Part shown: positions 56,038 through 64,000 of the stretch, piece after piece | Layout of the letters: every line of letters begins with the position of its first letter | Numbering within the stretch: position 1 is the stretch's first letter | Assembly (NCBI GenBank): GCA_030529365.1 | Contig: JAUMXB010000005.1 | Coordinates: forward strand, 1 to 64,000 | Length of the DNA stretch: 64,000 nt | Direction: 5' to 3' | Source: Cardiobacteriaceae bacterium | GTDB lineage: Bacteria > Pseudomonadota > Gammaproteobacteria > Cardiobacteriales > Cardiobacteriaceae | Notes under the pieces: model-generated | Databases searched by the model: none | The model's input: only the letters and a program-made list of their open reading frames with translations | Told to the model about the DNA's origin: nothing | Made by a program: the position numbers and the translations under genes

Positions 56038-56041
56038 AAAG

Positions 56042-56131
56042 CAAAAAATAGTCTTTTTTTACCACCATGAAGCGCTTATCGTGAGAAATATTCTCGCAGC
56101 AAGCGCTTATATATGAGAAAATTTCTCACTT
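56042..56131. repeat. AAGCGCTT intergenic repeat, copy 18 (two-core)
   Basis: Cores at 56070-56077 and 56101-56108, 31 bp apart; inner GAGAAATATTCTC, right GAGAAAATTTCTC. It lies between convergent zapD and folP, and the folP stop codon begins at its right edge. Confidence 0.9.
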
Positions 56132-56966
56132 ACACCTTTTCATATGCTTCGCGGATGCGCAAGGCATCTTTGGTGGCGCGCACATCATGCACGCGGAGAA
56201 TGTGCGCGCCTGCCTCGACGCCGAGCATGGCAAGCATCACGCTGCCGACAAGGCGCTCCCCGGGCGGCACGCCACCGAGCAACTGGCCGATAGTCGATTT
56301 TCGCGACACGCCGAGGAGAAGCGGATGGCGTTCGTGGCCAAAGCGGTGGATATGTTTGACGAGCAAAAGGTTTTGTTCCACGTTTTTGCCGAAGCCGAAG
56401 CCGGGATCGAGCGCGATGCGCTCGGGCGCAATGCCGGCAGCAAGGCAGACGGCGGTTCTCTGTTGCAGGTAAGCATCCACTTCGGCGAGCACGTCGGCGT
56501 AATCGGTGTTGTGCTGCATGGTGTCCGGCATGCCGCGCATGTGCATGAGGCAGAGGCCGCAGTTGCTGTCTTTCACGGCATCGAGCGCGCCCACGTCTTC
56601 AAGGCCATGCACATCGTTGATGATGTCGGCACCGAGCGCCAGCATGGCGCGCATGGTTGCCGCCTTTTTCGTATCAATGGAAACGGGCACGCCAAGTTCG
56701 GCCACCAGCGCTTCGACCACTGGCGTCAGGCGGCGGATTTCTTCTTCACTGGAGATGGCTTGCGAACCGGGGCGCGTCGATTCCGCCCCGATGTCGATGA
56801 TGTCCGCGCCTTCGGCGACCATTTGCCGCGCGCGGGCAATCGCTGCGGCGGGCGCAAGAAACTGTCCGCCGTCGGAAAATGAATCGGGCGTACAGTTCAG
56901 TACGCCCATGATTTTCGGTTGGTCGAGCTCGAGGACGAAGCGTCCGCACTGCCAGCGTGGCGTCAT
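56130..56966 (-). CDS. folP: Dihydropteroate synthase
   Basis: Condenses dihydropterin pyrophosphate with p-aminobenzoate; the sulfonamide target. It has IMGVLNCTPDSFSDGG, DIIDIGAESTRPGS, VSIDTKK, INDVHGLED, RIALDPGFGFGKN and LLGVSRKSTIG. It has 278 residues. Its start overlaps the ftsH stop by one base. The order rlmE-ftsH-folP is the E. coli order, but glmM does not follow. Confidence 0.96.
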   Translation of the reverse strand: MTPRWQCGRFVLELDQPKIMGVLNCTPDSFSDGGQFLAPAAAIARARQMVAEGADIIDIGAESTRPGSQAISSEEEIRRLTPVVEALVAELGVPVSIDTKKAATMRAMLALGADIINDVHGLEDVGALDAVKDSNCGLCLMHMRGMPDTMQHNTDYADVLAEVDAYLQQRTAVCLAAGIAPERIALDPGFGFGKNVEQNLLLVKHIHRFGHERHPLLLGVSRKSTIGQLLGGVPPGERLVGSVMLAMLGVEAGAHILRVHDVRATKDALRIREAYEKV

Positions 56967-58900
56967 CAGCTTTGCTCGGCGGGTTTGTCGAAGGTGCCGT
57001 CTTCCTTTTTCGCTTCCGCTGTTGGCGGCTGCGGGTTGTCGGGACGGCTGCCATCGTCATTCCAGCCCTGCGGTTCGCGCACCGGCCGACGGTTCATCAA
57101 ATCGTCGATCTGGCCTTCGTCGATCGTTTCGTATTTGACCAGCGCCTTGGTCATTTCATGGAGGATGTCCATGTTGTCTTCGAGAATCTTGCGCGCCCGC
57201 TCGTAGTTGCGGTCGATGATGTCGCGGATTTCGAGATCGATGACGCGCGCGGTTTCATCAGAAACGTTCTTGTGGCGCGTGACGGAGCGGCCGAGGAACA
57301 CTTCGCCTTCTTCCTCGCCATACATCAAGGGCCCGAGTTTTTCGGACAACCCCCATTGCGTCACCATGTTGCGCGCAATGGCGGTGGCGCGCTCGATGTC
57401 GTTCGAAGCGCCGGTCGAGACCTGATCCTTGCCATAGATGATTTCTTCGGCAAGACGTCCGCCATAGAGCGTGGAAATCTGGCTTTCCAGGCGCTCCTTG
57501 GAATAGCTGTAGCGATCCTGGTCAGGCAGGAACATGGTCACGCCCAGCGCGCGACCGCGCGGGATGATGGTGACTTTGTAAACCGGATCATGCGAGGGCA
57601 CGAGACGGCCGACAATGGCGTGCCCGGCCTCGTGATAGGCGGTCATTTCCTTTTCCGCATCGCTCATGACCATGGAACGGCGCTCCGCCCCCATCATGAT
57701 CTTGTCCTTGGCATCTTCCATGTCCTGCATGGTGATGGCCTTGCGGTTGCGACGCGCGGCAAAGAGCGCCGCTTCGTTGACGAGGTTGGCGAGATCCGCG
57801 CCGGAAAAACCGGGCGTGCCGCGGGCAATGTCGCGGGCACTCACTCTGTCGTCAATCGGCTTCTTGCGCATGTGCACCTTGAGAATCTGCTCGCGCCCCT
57901 TGATGTCGGGAAGCCCTACCGTGACCTGGCGGTCGAAACGGCCCGGGCGCAGCAGCGCGGGATCGAGCACGTCGGGACGGTTGGTGGCGGCAATGACGAT
58001 CACACCTTCATTGCCCTCAAAGCCGTCCATTTCCACCAGCAACTGGTTCAGCGTCTGCTCGCGCTCGTCATGCCCGCCGCCGAGGCCAGCACCGCGCTGG
58101 CGACCGACGGCATCGATCTCGTCGATGAAGATGATGCACGGCGCATGCTTTTTTGCTTCCTCGAACATGTCACGCACGCGCGAAGCGCCCACGCCGACAA
58201 ACATCTCGACAAAATCAGAGCCGGAAATGGTGAAAAACGGAACTTTCGCCTCGCCGGCAATGGCGCGCGCCAACAGCGTCTTGCCCGTTCCCGGCGGCCC
58301 TACCATGAGCACGCCGCGCGGAATCTGTCCGCCCAGGCGGCTGAACTTGGTGGGATCGCGCAGGAATTCCACCATTTCGACCACATCCTGCTTGGCTTCA
58401 TCCGCACCGGCCACATCGGCGAAAGTCACCTTGATCTTGTCTTCGGGAATGAGCTTCGCGCGGCTCTTGCCGAAGGAAAACGCCCCACCGCGTCCGCCAC
58501 CGCCCTGCATCTGCCGGGTCACGAACATGAACAGCGCCACAAGCAGGATGAAAGGCAGCAAATTCATCAGCAGCTTGCTCAGCAGGCTTTCCTTCTCGAT
58601 CGGCTTGCTGGTGATTTCCACATTGTTGTTGCGCAAATCGCCAATCAGCGCGCTGGTATTGATTTCCGGCGTGTTGGTCACGAAGCGGTTGCCGCTGTTG
58701 TCGGTGAAAGTGACCGTCATGTCCTGAAGATCGATGTCAGCCGTGCGTACCTCGCCGTTGTACACGCGATCGAGGAATTGCGAATACGCCACTTCGCGCT
58801 TGTTTGCCGCAGCGCCGAATCCATCAACTTCATTGACCAGCAGCAGGAAAAGCAGAATCAACCCGCCCCAGACCAGCAATGACTTTCTCATATCGTTCAA
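56966..58900 (-). CDS. ftsH: ATP-dependent zinc metalloprotease FtsH
   Basis: Membrane-bound AAA+ protease for quality control and regulated turnover (LpxC and others in E. coli). Two helices (about 8-24 and 110-127) flank a periplasmic domain. The AAA module has Walker A GPPGTGKT, Walker [12 protein letters not shown] and the [23 protein letters not shown]. The zinc motif is HEAGH. It has about 644 residues. The TTG at 58900 has GAGG eight nt upstream, whereas the ATG three codons later would be 17 nt from it, so TTG is the likelier start. Confidence 0.96.
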   Translation of the reverse strand: MNDMRKSLLVWGGLILLFLLLVNEVDGFGAAANKREVAYSQFLDRVYNGEVRTADIDLQDMTVTFTDNSGNRFVTNTPEINTSALIGDLRNNNVEITSKPIEKESLLSKLLMNLLPFILLVALFMFVTRQMQGGGGRGGAFSFGKSRAKLIPEDKIKVTFADVAGADEAKQDVVEMVEFLRDPTKFSRLGGQIPRGVLMVGPPGTGKTLLARAIAGEAKVPFFTISGSDFVEMFVGVGASRVRDMFEEAKKHAPCIIFIDEIDAVGRQRGAGLGGGHDEREQTLNQLLVEMDGFEGNEGVIVIAATNRPDVLDPALLRPGRFDRQVTVGLPDIKGREQILKVHMRKKPIDDRVSARDIARGTPGFSGADLANLVNEAALFAARRNRKAITMQDMEDAKDKIMMGAERRSMVMSDAEKEMTAYHEAGHAIVGRLVPSHDPVYKVTIIPRGRALGVTMFLPDQDRYSYSKERLESQISTLYGGRLAEEIIYGKDQVSTGASNDIERATAIARNMVTQWGLSEKLGPLMYGEEEGEVFLGRSVTRHKNVSDETARVIDLEIRDIIDRNYERARKILEDNMDILHEMTKALVKYETIDEGQIDDLMNRRPVREPQGWNDDGSRPDNPQPPTAEAKKEDGTFDKPAEQS

Positions 58901-58924
58901 TTGTCTTTCCTCATAACTTAATGA

Positions 58925-59548
58925 TTAACCCCGGAATCCACGCGCCAACAAATACGTTTCCTGGCTTCTGGCTCGCGAAGCGGCAGGTTTGCGGGTTACC
59001 ACCTGGGAAAAATCCGATTTCAAATTCTTGAATAGTGTATCAAATCCGGGGCCATGAAAAATTTTTGTCAGGAAATCCCCGTTCTTCACCAGCTTGTCTT
59101 TCGCAAAATCCACTGCGAGTTCCACCAGATACAGGCTTTTCGCCTGATCCACGGATTTCACGCCGCTGGTATTTGGGGCCATATCGGAAATTACCAAGTC
59201 CACGCCCCGCCCTTCTCCAACCGCCGCATTCAGGGCCTGCAAAACATCATCCTCACGGAAATCGCCCTGGATGAACGTCACGTCAGCCAGTGCATCCATC
59301 GGCAAAATATCGAGCGCAATCATGCGCCCGCGCCCTTTCAGGCAATAGCTGACATATTGCGACCAGCCGCCGGGCGCCGCGCCCAGCTCCACTACGGTCA
59401 TGCCCGGACGGATGATGCGATCCTTTTCCTGGATTTCCTGCAACTTGTACACCGCCCGCGAGCGCCATCCCTCCTCGCGCGCCCTTTGCACATAGGGGTC
59501 GTCATGATGTTCTTTCAGCCATTTGGCCGAACTTTTACTGCGTGCCAT
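58925..59548 (-). CDS. rlmE: 23S rRNA (uridine-2'-O-) methyltransferase RlmE
   Basis: Methylates U2552 of 23S rRNA late in 50S assembly. The SAM-binding loop [16 protein letters not shown] and [12 protein letters not shown] are present, with the catalytic Lys-Asp-Lys-Glu set represented in [20 protein letters not shown] and SQETYLLA. It has 207 residues. It is upstream of ftsH by about 25 nt and divergent from yhbY, the classic arrangement. Confidence 0.95.
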   Translation of the reverse strand: MARSKSSAKWLKEHHDDPYVQRAREEGWRSRAVYKLQEIQEKDRIIRPGMTVVELGAAPGGWSQYVSYCLKGRGRMIALDILPMDALADVTFIQGDFREDDVLQALNAAVGEGRGVDLVISDMAPNTSGVKSVDQAKSLYLVELAVDFAKDKLVKNGDFLTKIFHGPGFDTLFKNLKSDFSQVVTRKPAASRARSQETYLLARGFRG

Positions 59549-59601
59549 GATTTATTAATCTGCTATTCTATACAAACGACAATAGACTATTAGGAAAACT
59601 C

Positions 59602-59892
59602 ATGCTTAGCAAATCACAAATCCGCCATCTGCGCAGCGAGGCACACCATCTTCATCCTGTGGTGATGATCGGTGCGCAAGGATTGACAGAAGGCGTGCAC
59701 AAGGAAATCGACCTTGCGCTCAACTCGCACGAGCTGATCAAAATCAAGCTCGGCAATCTCGATGACGATACGCAATCGGCGATGATGGCAGACATTGCCG
59801 CGCGCCACAGCGCTGAACTGGTGCAGAAAATCGGCCATACTGCGGTCTTTTTCCGTCAACTGGCGAAAGATTCCCGTTTTGTCCTGAAATGA
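59602..59892 (+). CDS. yhbY: Ribosome assembly RNA-binding protein YhbY
   Basis: Small CRM-domain protein of 96 residues that associates with pre-50S particles. It opens LSKSQIRHLRSEAHHLHPVV and contains the GAQGLTEGVHKEIDLALNSH and IGHTAVFFRQ blocks. AGGAAAA lies just before the ATG. It is divergent from rlmE and followed by a strong hairpin. Confidence 0.93.
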   Translation: MLSKSQIRHLRSEAHHLHPVVMIGAQGLTEGVHKEIDLALNSHELIKIKLGNLDDDTQSAMMADIAARHSAELVQKIGHTAVFFRQLAKDSRFVLK

Positions 59893-59894
59893 AC

Positions 59895-59918
59895 TACCCC
59901 GCAGCAGGCTGCGGGGTA
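59895..59918 (+). terminator. Hairpin after yhbY
   Basis: TACCCCGCAGC pairs with GCTGCGGGGTA over two bases, right after the stop codon. There is no long T run, so termination strength is uncertain. Confidence 0.5.
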
Positions 59919-60249
59919 TCTATCGCTATTGAAAGTCAGAACGCTTCGGTCACTCTTTCAAAAAACAGTCGCGAGTAGGTTGGTGGTGCATCTCGGCAAG
60001 CTCGATAACCGTGCGCAGCACGAACCCCAACGCAATGATTTAGTCGATGTTGGGGTTCGCCTACGGCTCACCTCCGGGCACCCATGAAAATGCGGATGCA
60101 TTTTCATGGGAATCCGCGCCAACCTACGCCTCTTCAGTCGAATTGAGTTTACAGCGTGTTTTTCGCCGCAAGCGGCGGGGAATGCACCCTTTGAGATTCA
60201 CTGCTTTATTTGGAGTTGATTGCATCAAGGTATCAATTGTCAACAGCCC
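59919..60249. repeat. Gene-free region with degenerate hairpin repeats and a MITE end
   Basis: It begins with spacer, then a GTAGGTTGG...CCAACCTACG inverted pair (about 59976 to 60127) enclosing a hairpin with CCATGAAAATGC and its inverse. A right-hand fragment of the MITE-like element follows (from about 60197, ending in the inverse of CTAGGGGCTGTTGACAATT). No gene is supported. Confidence 0.55.
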
Positions 60250-60559
60250 CTAGAGCAAATTGGATTCATCTGTTTGCACATGTAGTTGCGACGAAGCGCC
60301 TCAAAACCCCTGGGCGCAGCCGCAGACGCGGGGCTTTTTTGGCGGAAATACGGGCTTGGGTGTTTGAGCGCAGCGAGTTTACAAGCCCGCCGCCAAAAGC
60401 CCCGCGGCAAGGGAAAACTGCGCCCCGGGGTCGCCTTTCTTTGGTTACTTTCTTTGGCGACGCAAAGAAAGTAACCGGCCGCGCGGCCGCAAAGCGCAAT
60501 CTCGAAAAGAGAGAATCATGCAGAAAATCGCCGTGGAGCTTGTTGGCGCAAAAATTGTA
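60250..60559. repeat. Long interspersed repeat with covarying hairpin, copy C
   Basis: The most complete copy, about 310 bp. The 14-bp stem is GGTTACTTTCTTTG (60443-60456) pairing with 60463-60476 over GCGACG. It ends with a conserved ATGCAGAAAATCGCCGTGGA stretch that starts a short unsupported reading frame. It reaches the 3' end of the threonine aldolase gene. Confidence 0.82.
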
Positions 60560-60562
60560 CCC

Positions 60563-61609
60563 TTAGGCCAGCGCCCGTGCTGTCGCCGCGAGCAGCGCAT
60601 CGACATGCGCTTCCTGCGTATCGAAGCTGCACATGAGGCGTACCGTGCCGTCCTGATCCCAGTCGTAGAAAAACGTGGTTTGCCGCACTTTGTCGGCGAC
60701 GCCCGCCGGCAGGCGCACGAATACGCCATTGGCCTGATGCGGATAGACAAATTCAACGCCTTCCATTTTCGCAAGCCCTTGCGCAAGGCGCGCTGCCATC
60801 GCATTGGCGTGCGCGGCTGAGCGCCGCCACAAATCGCCTTCGAGCAGCGCGATGAACTGCGCGGCAATAAAGCGCATTTTCGAGGCGAGCTGCATATTGA
60901 GTTTGCGCAGGTATTTCATACCGTCGGAAACCCTTTCAGGATTCAGTACCACCACGCATTCGCCCAGCAACAGACCATTCTTGGTTCCACCGAAAGAAAG
61001 GATATCGACGCCGGCGTCCGTGGTGAGCGCGCGCAGCGGCACATCGAGCGCAACGGCGGCATTGGCAAGCCGCGCGCCATCCATGTGCAGCGCCATGCCG
61101 TATTCATGGCAGCAGTCGGCAATGGCGCGGATTTCGTCCGGCGTATAGACCGTGCCCACTTCCGTGCATTGCGTAAGGCTCACCGCAAGCGGCTGGGCGC
61201 GGTGCTCGAAGCCGTAGCCATGCGCTTCGCGGCGGACACGTTCGGGCGTGAGCTTGCCGTCGGGCGTGGGTATCGTCCACAACTTGAAACCGCCAACAGC
61301 CTGCGGCGCGGTGCTTTCATCATGATGCACATGCGCGGTATCCGCGCAAATCACCGCGCCCCAGCGCGGCAAAACCGCCTGCAAGGCCAGCACGTTGGCG
61401 CCGGTGCCGTTGAAGACGGCAAAGGCCTCTGCCGCCTCGCCGAAATGGGCGCGGAACACGGCCTGCATGTTTTCCGTATAGGGATCATTGCCATAGGCGC
61501 CGACATGGCCGCCATTGGCCCCGGCCATCGCGGCGAGAATCTCGGGATGCACGCCGGAGTAGTTATCGGAAGCGAAGGCATGGGATTGCGGATCGTGGAG
61601 TATTTTCAT
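60563..61609 (-). CDS. ltaE: Low-specificity L-threonine aldolase
   Basis: PLP enzyme cleaving L-threonine/allo-threonine to glycine and acetaldehyde. It has FASDNYSGVHPEILAAM, AYGNDPYTENMQAVF, the Asp-containing HMDGARLANAAVAL and the PLP-lysine loop SFGGTKNGLLLGE. It has 348 residues. No Shine-Dalgarno sequence is evident before the ATG. The gene stands alone; a beta-eliminating lyase relative is possible but less likely. Confidence 0.88.
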   Translation of the reverse strand: MKILHDPQSHAFASDNYSGVHPEILAAMAGANGGHVGAYGNDPYTENMQAVFRAHFGEAAEAFAVFNGTGANVLALQAVLPRWGAVICADTAHVHHDESTAPQAVGGFKLWTIPTPDGKLTPERVRREAHGYGFEHRAQPLAVSLTQCTEVGTVYTPDEIRAIADCCHEYGMALHMDGARLANAAVALDVPLRALTTDAGVDILSFGGTKNGLLLGECVVVLNPERVSDGMKYLRKLNMQLASKMRFIAAQFIALLEGDLWRRSAAHANAMAARLAQGLAKMEGVEFVYPHQANGVFVRLPAGVADKVRQTTFFYDWDQDGTVRLMCSFDTQEAHVDALLAATARALA

Positions 61610-61635
61610 GGTTAAAACGGGATTTATTAAATAAT

Positions 61636-61998
61636 TTAATCAGTATTATTTCGTACCCAAGAATAGGAATTTACCTGACCGTTTTTCTTTTTGTCAAAAA
61701 TACGCTTAGTGTCTTCAGCCAATACTGCTTTCAGCAACCACCCTGCATCTTGTGCAGCTTGATCGAATGCTTCTTCATCGCTTTTCCCCTCATTACTGTG
61801 TTTCCACCACAGATCTTCTAAAGGAGTTCCCGTCCAGACCGCATTTGTTCCACCGAATAAGTCCCTCAAAGAAAAGGGTTCATTTTCTCTATTTTTCAGC
61901 CAGCAATACACAGCACCTTTAATAAAAGCCTTGGCCAGCAAAATTTCCCGTTCATTTAATCCCCTGACTTTATATATGGTTTCTTCGTGCAAAAACAT
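61636..61998 (-). CDS. AT-rich orphan protein of unknown function
   Basis: A 120-residue acidic, Lys-rich soluble protein (ILLAKAFIKGAVYCWLKNRE, GTPLEDLWWKHSNEGKSDEE, then AQDAGWLLKAVLAEDT). I do not recognise a family. Base composition is clearly more AT-rich than the flanking genes and its codons look different, suggesting recent acquisition. It lies between ltaE and repeat copy 19 with no operon partner. The ordered amphipathic patterning argues that it is a real gene. Confidence 0.6.
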   Translation of the reverse strand: MFLHEETIYKVRGLNEREILLAKAFIKGAVYCWLKNRENEPFSLRDLFGGTNAVWTGTPLEDLWWKHSNEGKSDEEAFDQAAQDAGWLLKAVLAEDTKRIFDKKKNGQVNSYSWVRNNTD

Positions 61999-62022
61999 AT
62001 TACTTCCCCATAGTCTCGTAAA

Positions 62023-63567
<1,545 letters not shown>

Positions 63568-63583
63568 TTAATTCATTAAATGG

Positions 63584-63672
63584 CAAAAAATATTGATTTT
63601 TTACCACTATAAAGCGCTTATTGTGAGAAAATTTTTCATGTAAAGCGCTTAATGGTGAGAAAATTTCCCATT
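63584..63672. repeat. AAGCGCTT intergenic repeat, copy 20 (two-core)
   Basis: Cores at 63612-63619 and 63643-63650, 31 bp apart; left TTTTTTACCACTA, inner GAGAAAATTTTTC, right GAGAAAATTTCCC. It lies between sucB and lpdA. The rest of the 290-bp gap holds a GGTGGGTTGACACCCACTCT hairpin and the sucB terminator. Confidence 0.9.
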
Positions 63673-63798
63673 TTGTTATGGTGCGGGCACTTTGCGTTCA
63701 GCGTTGCCTTAACGTTGGCCACGAATAGCAGACCTGCAATCGCTGCGCGATGGTGGGTTGACACCCACTCTACGTGGCACCCTACGGTTTTTGTACAT

Positions 63799-63823
63799 AA
63801 AAAAGGCGCGGGGATGCCGCGCC
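63799..63823 (-). terminator. Intrinsic terminator of sucB
   Basis: On the minus strand GGCGCGG pairs with CCGCGCC over a 5-nt loop, followed by six T residues, 14 bp after the sucB stop. Confidence 0.8.
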
Positions 63824-63836
63824 TGTGGTGCCGAAA

Positions 63837-64000
63837 TTAGACGCCGAGCAACATGCGTGCCGGATCCTCCAGCGCATTCTTGATGGCAACGAGGAAGCTC
63901 ACGGCTTCGCGGCCATCGATGATGCGATGATCGTAGGTCACGGCCAGGTACATCACCGGACGGATGACGATTTCGCCGTTTTCCACCACCGGACGCTCAA
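63837..64000 (-). CDS. sucB: Dihydrolipoyllysine-residue succinyltransferase (E2), C-terminal part
   Basis: The last 53 codons of an E2 acyltransferase, cut by the window end. The visible text [19 protein letters not shown] is followed by the catalytic [19 protein letters not shown] with the His-Arg-x-x-Asp-Gly motif, and the protein ends DPARMLLGV. The residues match the succinyltransferase (SucB) type rather than acetyltransferase. lpdA lies downstream. Confidence 0.88.
   Translation of the reverse strand, partial: ERPVVENGEIVIRPVMYLAVTYDHRIIDGREAVSFLVAIKNALEDPARMLLGV

Noticed and set aside
60518-60820. Short plus-strand frame starting in long repeat C (MQKIAVELVGAKIV)
   Set aside because: The opening is repeated in copy B, but the frames diverge at once after the repeat and run antisense into the threonine aldolase gene; it is probably a by-product of the repeat.

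Overview
The window is bacterial chromosome, moderately GC-rich and densely coded. The gene content and gene orders are typical of Gammaproteobacteria: ndk-rlmN-pilW-rodZ-hisS-yfgM-bamB-der, nrdA-nrdB-yfaE, uvrC-pgsA, rlmE-ftsH-folP opposite yhbY, and sucB-lpdA. Type IV pilus PilW, a carboxyspermidine dehydrogenase-type polyamine gene and a very abundant private intergenic repeat would fit a host-associated lineage such as Cardiobacteriales. That genus-level idea is a guess from gene content, not something the sequence proves. Almost all genes are core housekeeping; no prophage, CRISPR array, rRNA, tRNA or complete transposase gene was seen.

Layout. 1-800: a decayed YcaQ-like fragment, then non-coding DNA. 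792-8516: an eight-gene leftward cluster for nucleotide metabolism, RNA modification, pilus and cell shape, tRNA charging, outer-membrane assembly and ribosome assembly. 8.7-14.4 kb: a small Cys-motif protein, carboxyspermidine dehydrogenase, an unknown membrane protein, arginine decarboxylase, PhaR and a small lipoprotein. 14.5-18.3 kb: class Ia ribonucleotide reductase with its ferredoxin, under a clear pair of NrdR boxes. 18.5-20.4 kb: rimI-thiM-thiE. 20.6-24.1 kb: a phosphonate-type ABC importer. 24.5-31.3 kb: an esterase homologue lacking its nucleophile, metG, aroG-panD, agmatinase and a phosphopantetheinyl transferase. 31.4-44.6 kb: hisA, NAD(P)H-hydrate dehydratase, apt, a DUF1249-PqiA pair, a Kef-type antiporter, hrpA, an HxlR/DUF896/pirin divergon and typA. 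44.6-46.5 kb: a 1.9-kb gene desert made largely of repeats. 46.5-51.2 kb: rnt, pgsA, uvrC, kdsB and a Trm112-like gene. 51.2-54.9 kb: a remarkable single ORF encoding RNase E fused to transaldolase. 55.2-64 kb: zapD, folP, ftsH, rlmE, yhbY, a threonine aldolase, an AT-rich orphan, lpdA and the end of sucB.

Two things stand out. First, the RNase E gene has no stop after its arginine-rich scaffold and runs on in frame through a complete transaldolase domain with its Schiff-base lysine motif, giving a 1261-residue protein that would physically join mRNA decay to the pentose phosphate pathway. Second, about 20 copies of an AT-rich palindromic intergenic repeat are scattered through the window. 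Its core is AAGCGCTT, and in all 13 two-core copies the cores start exactly 31 bp apart. Copies nearly always sit just 3' of genes, and their edges often supply the stop codon of the neighbouring gene. Two further repeat families occur: a roughly 250-bp element with 19-bp inverted ends, and a 220-310-bp repeat whose hairpin arms co-vary between copies.

Pathway links within the window: speA and speB make putrescine by way of agmatine, which the carboxyspermidine dehydrogenase product could use, although its partner decarboxylase is not here. nrdAB and yfaE form a complete reductase and cofactor-maintenance set. sucB and lpdA are parts of the 2-oxoglutarate dehydrogenase complex. Start codons were moved from the longest ORF to the position best supported by a Shine-Dalgarno sequence or by family alignment from memory; these choices are noted in each entry.
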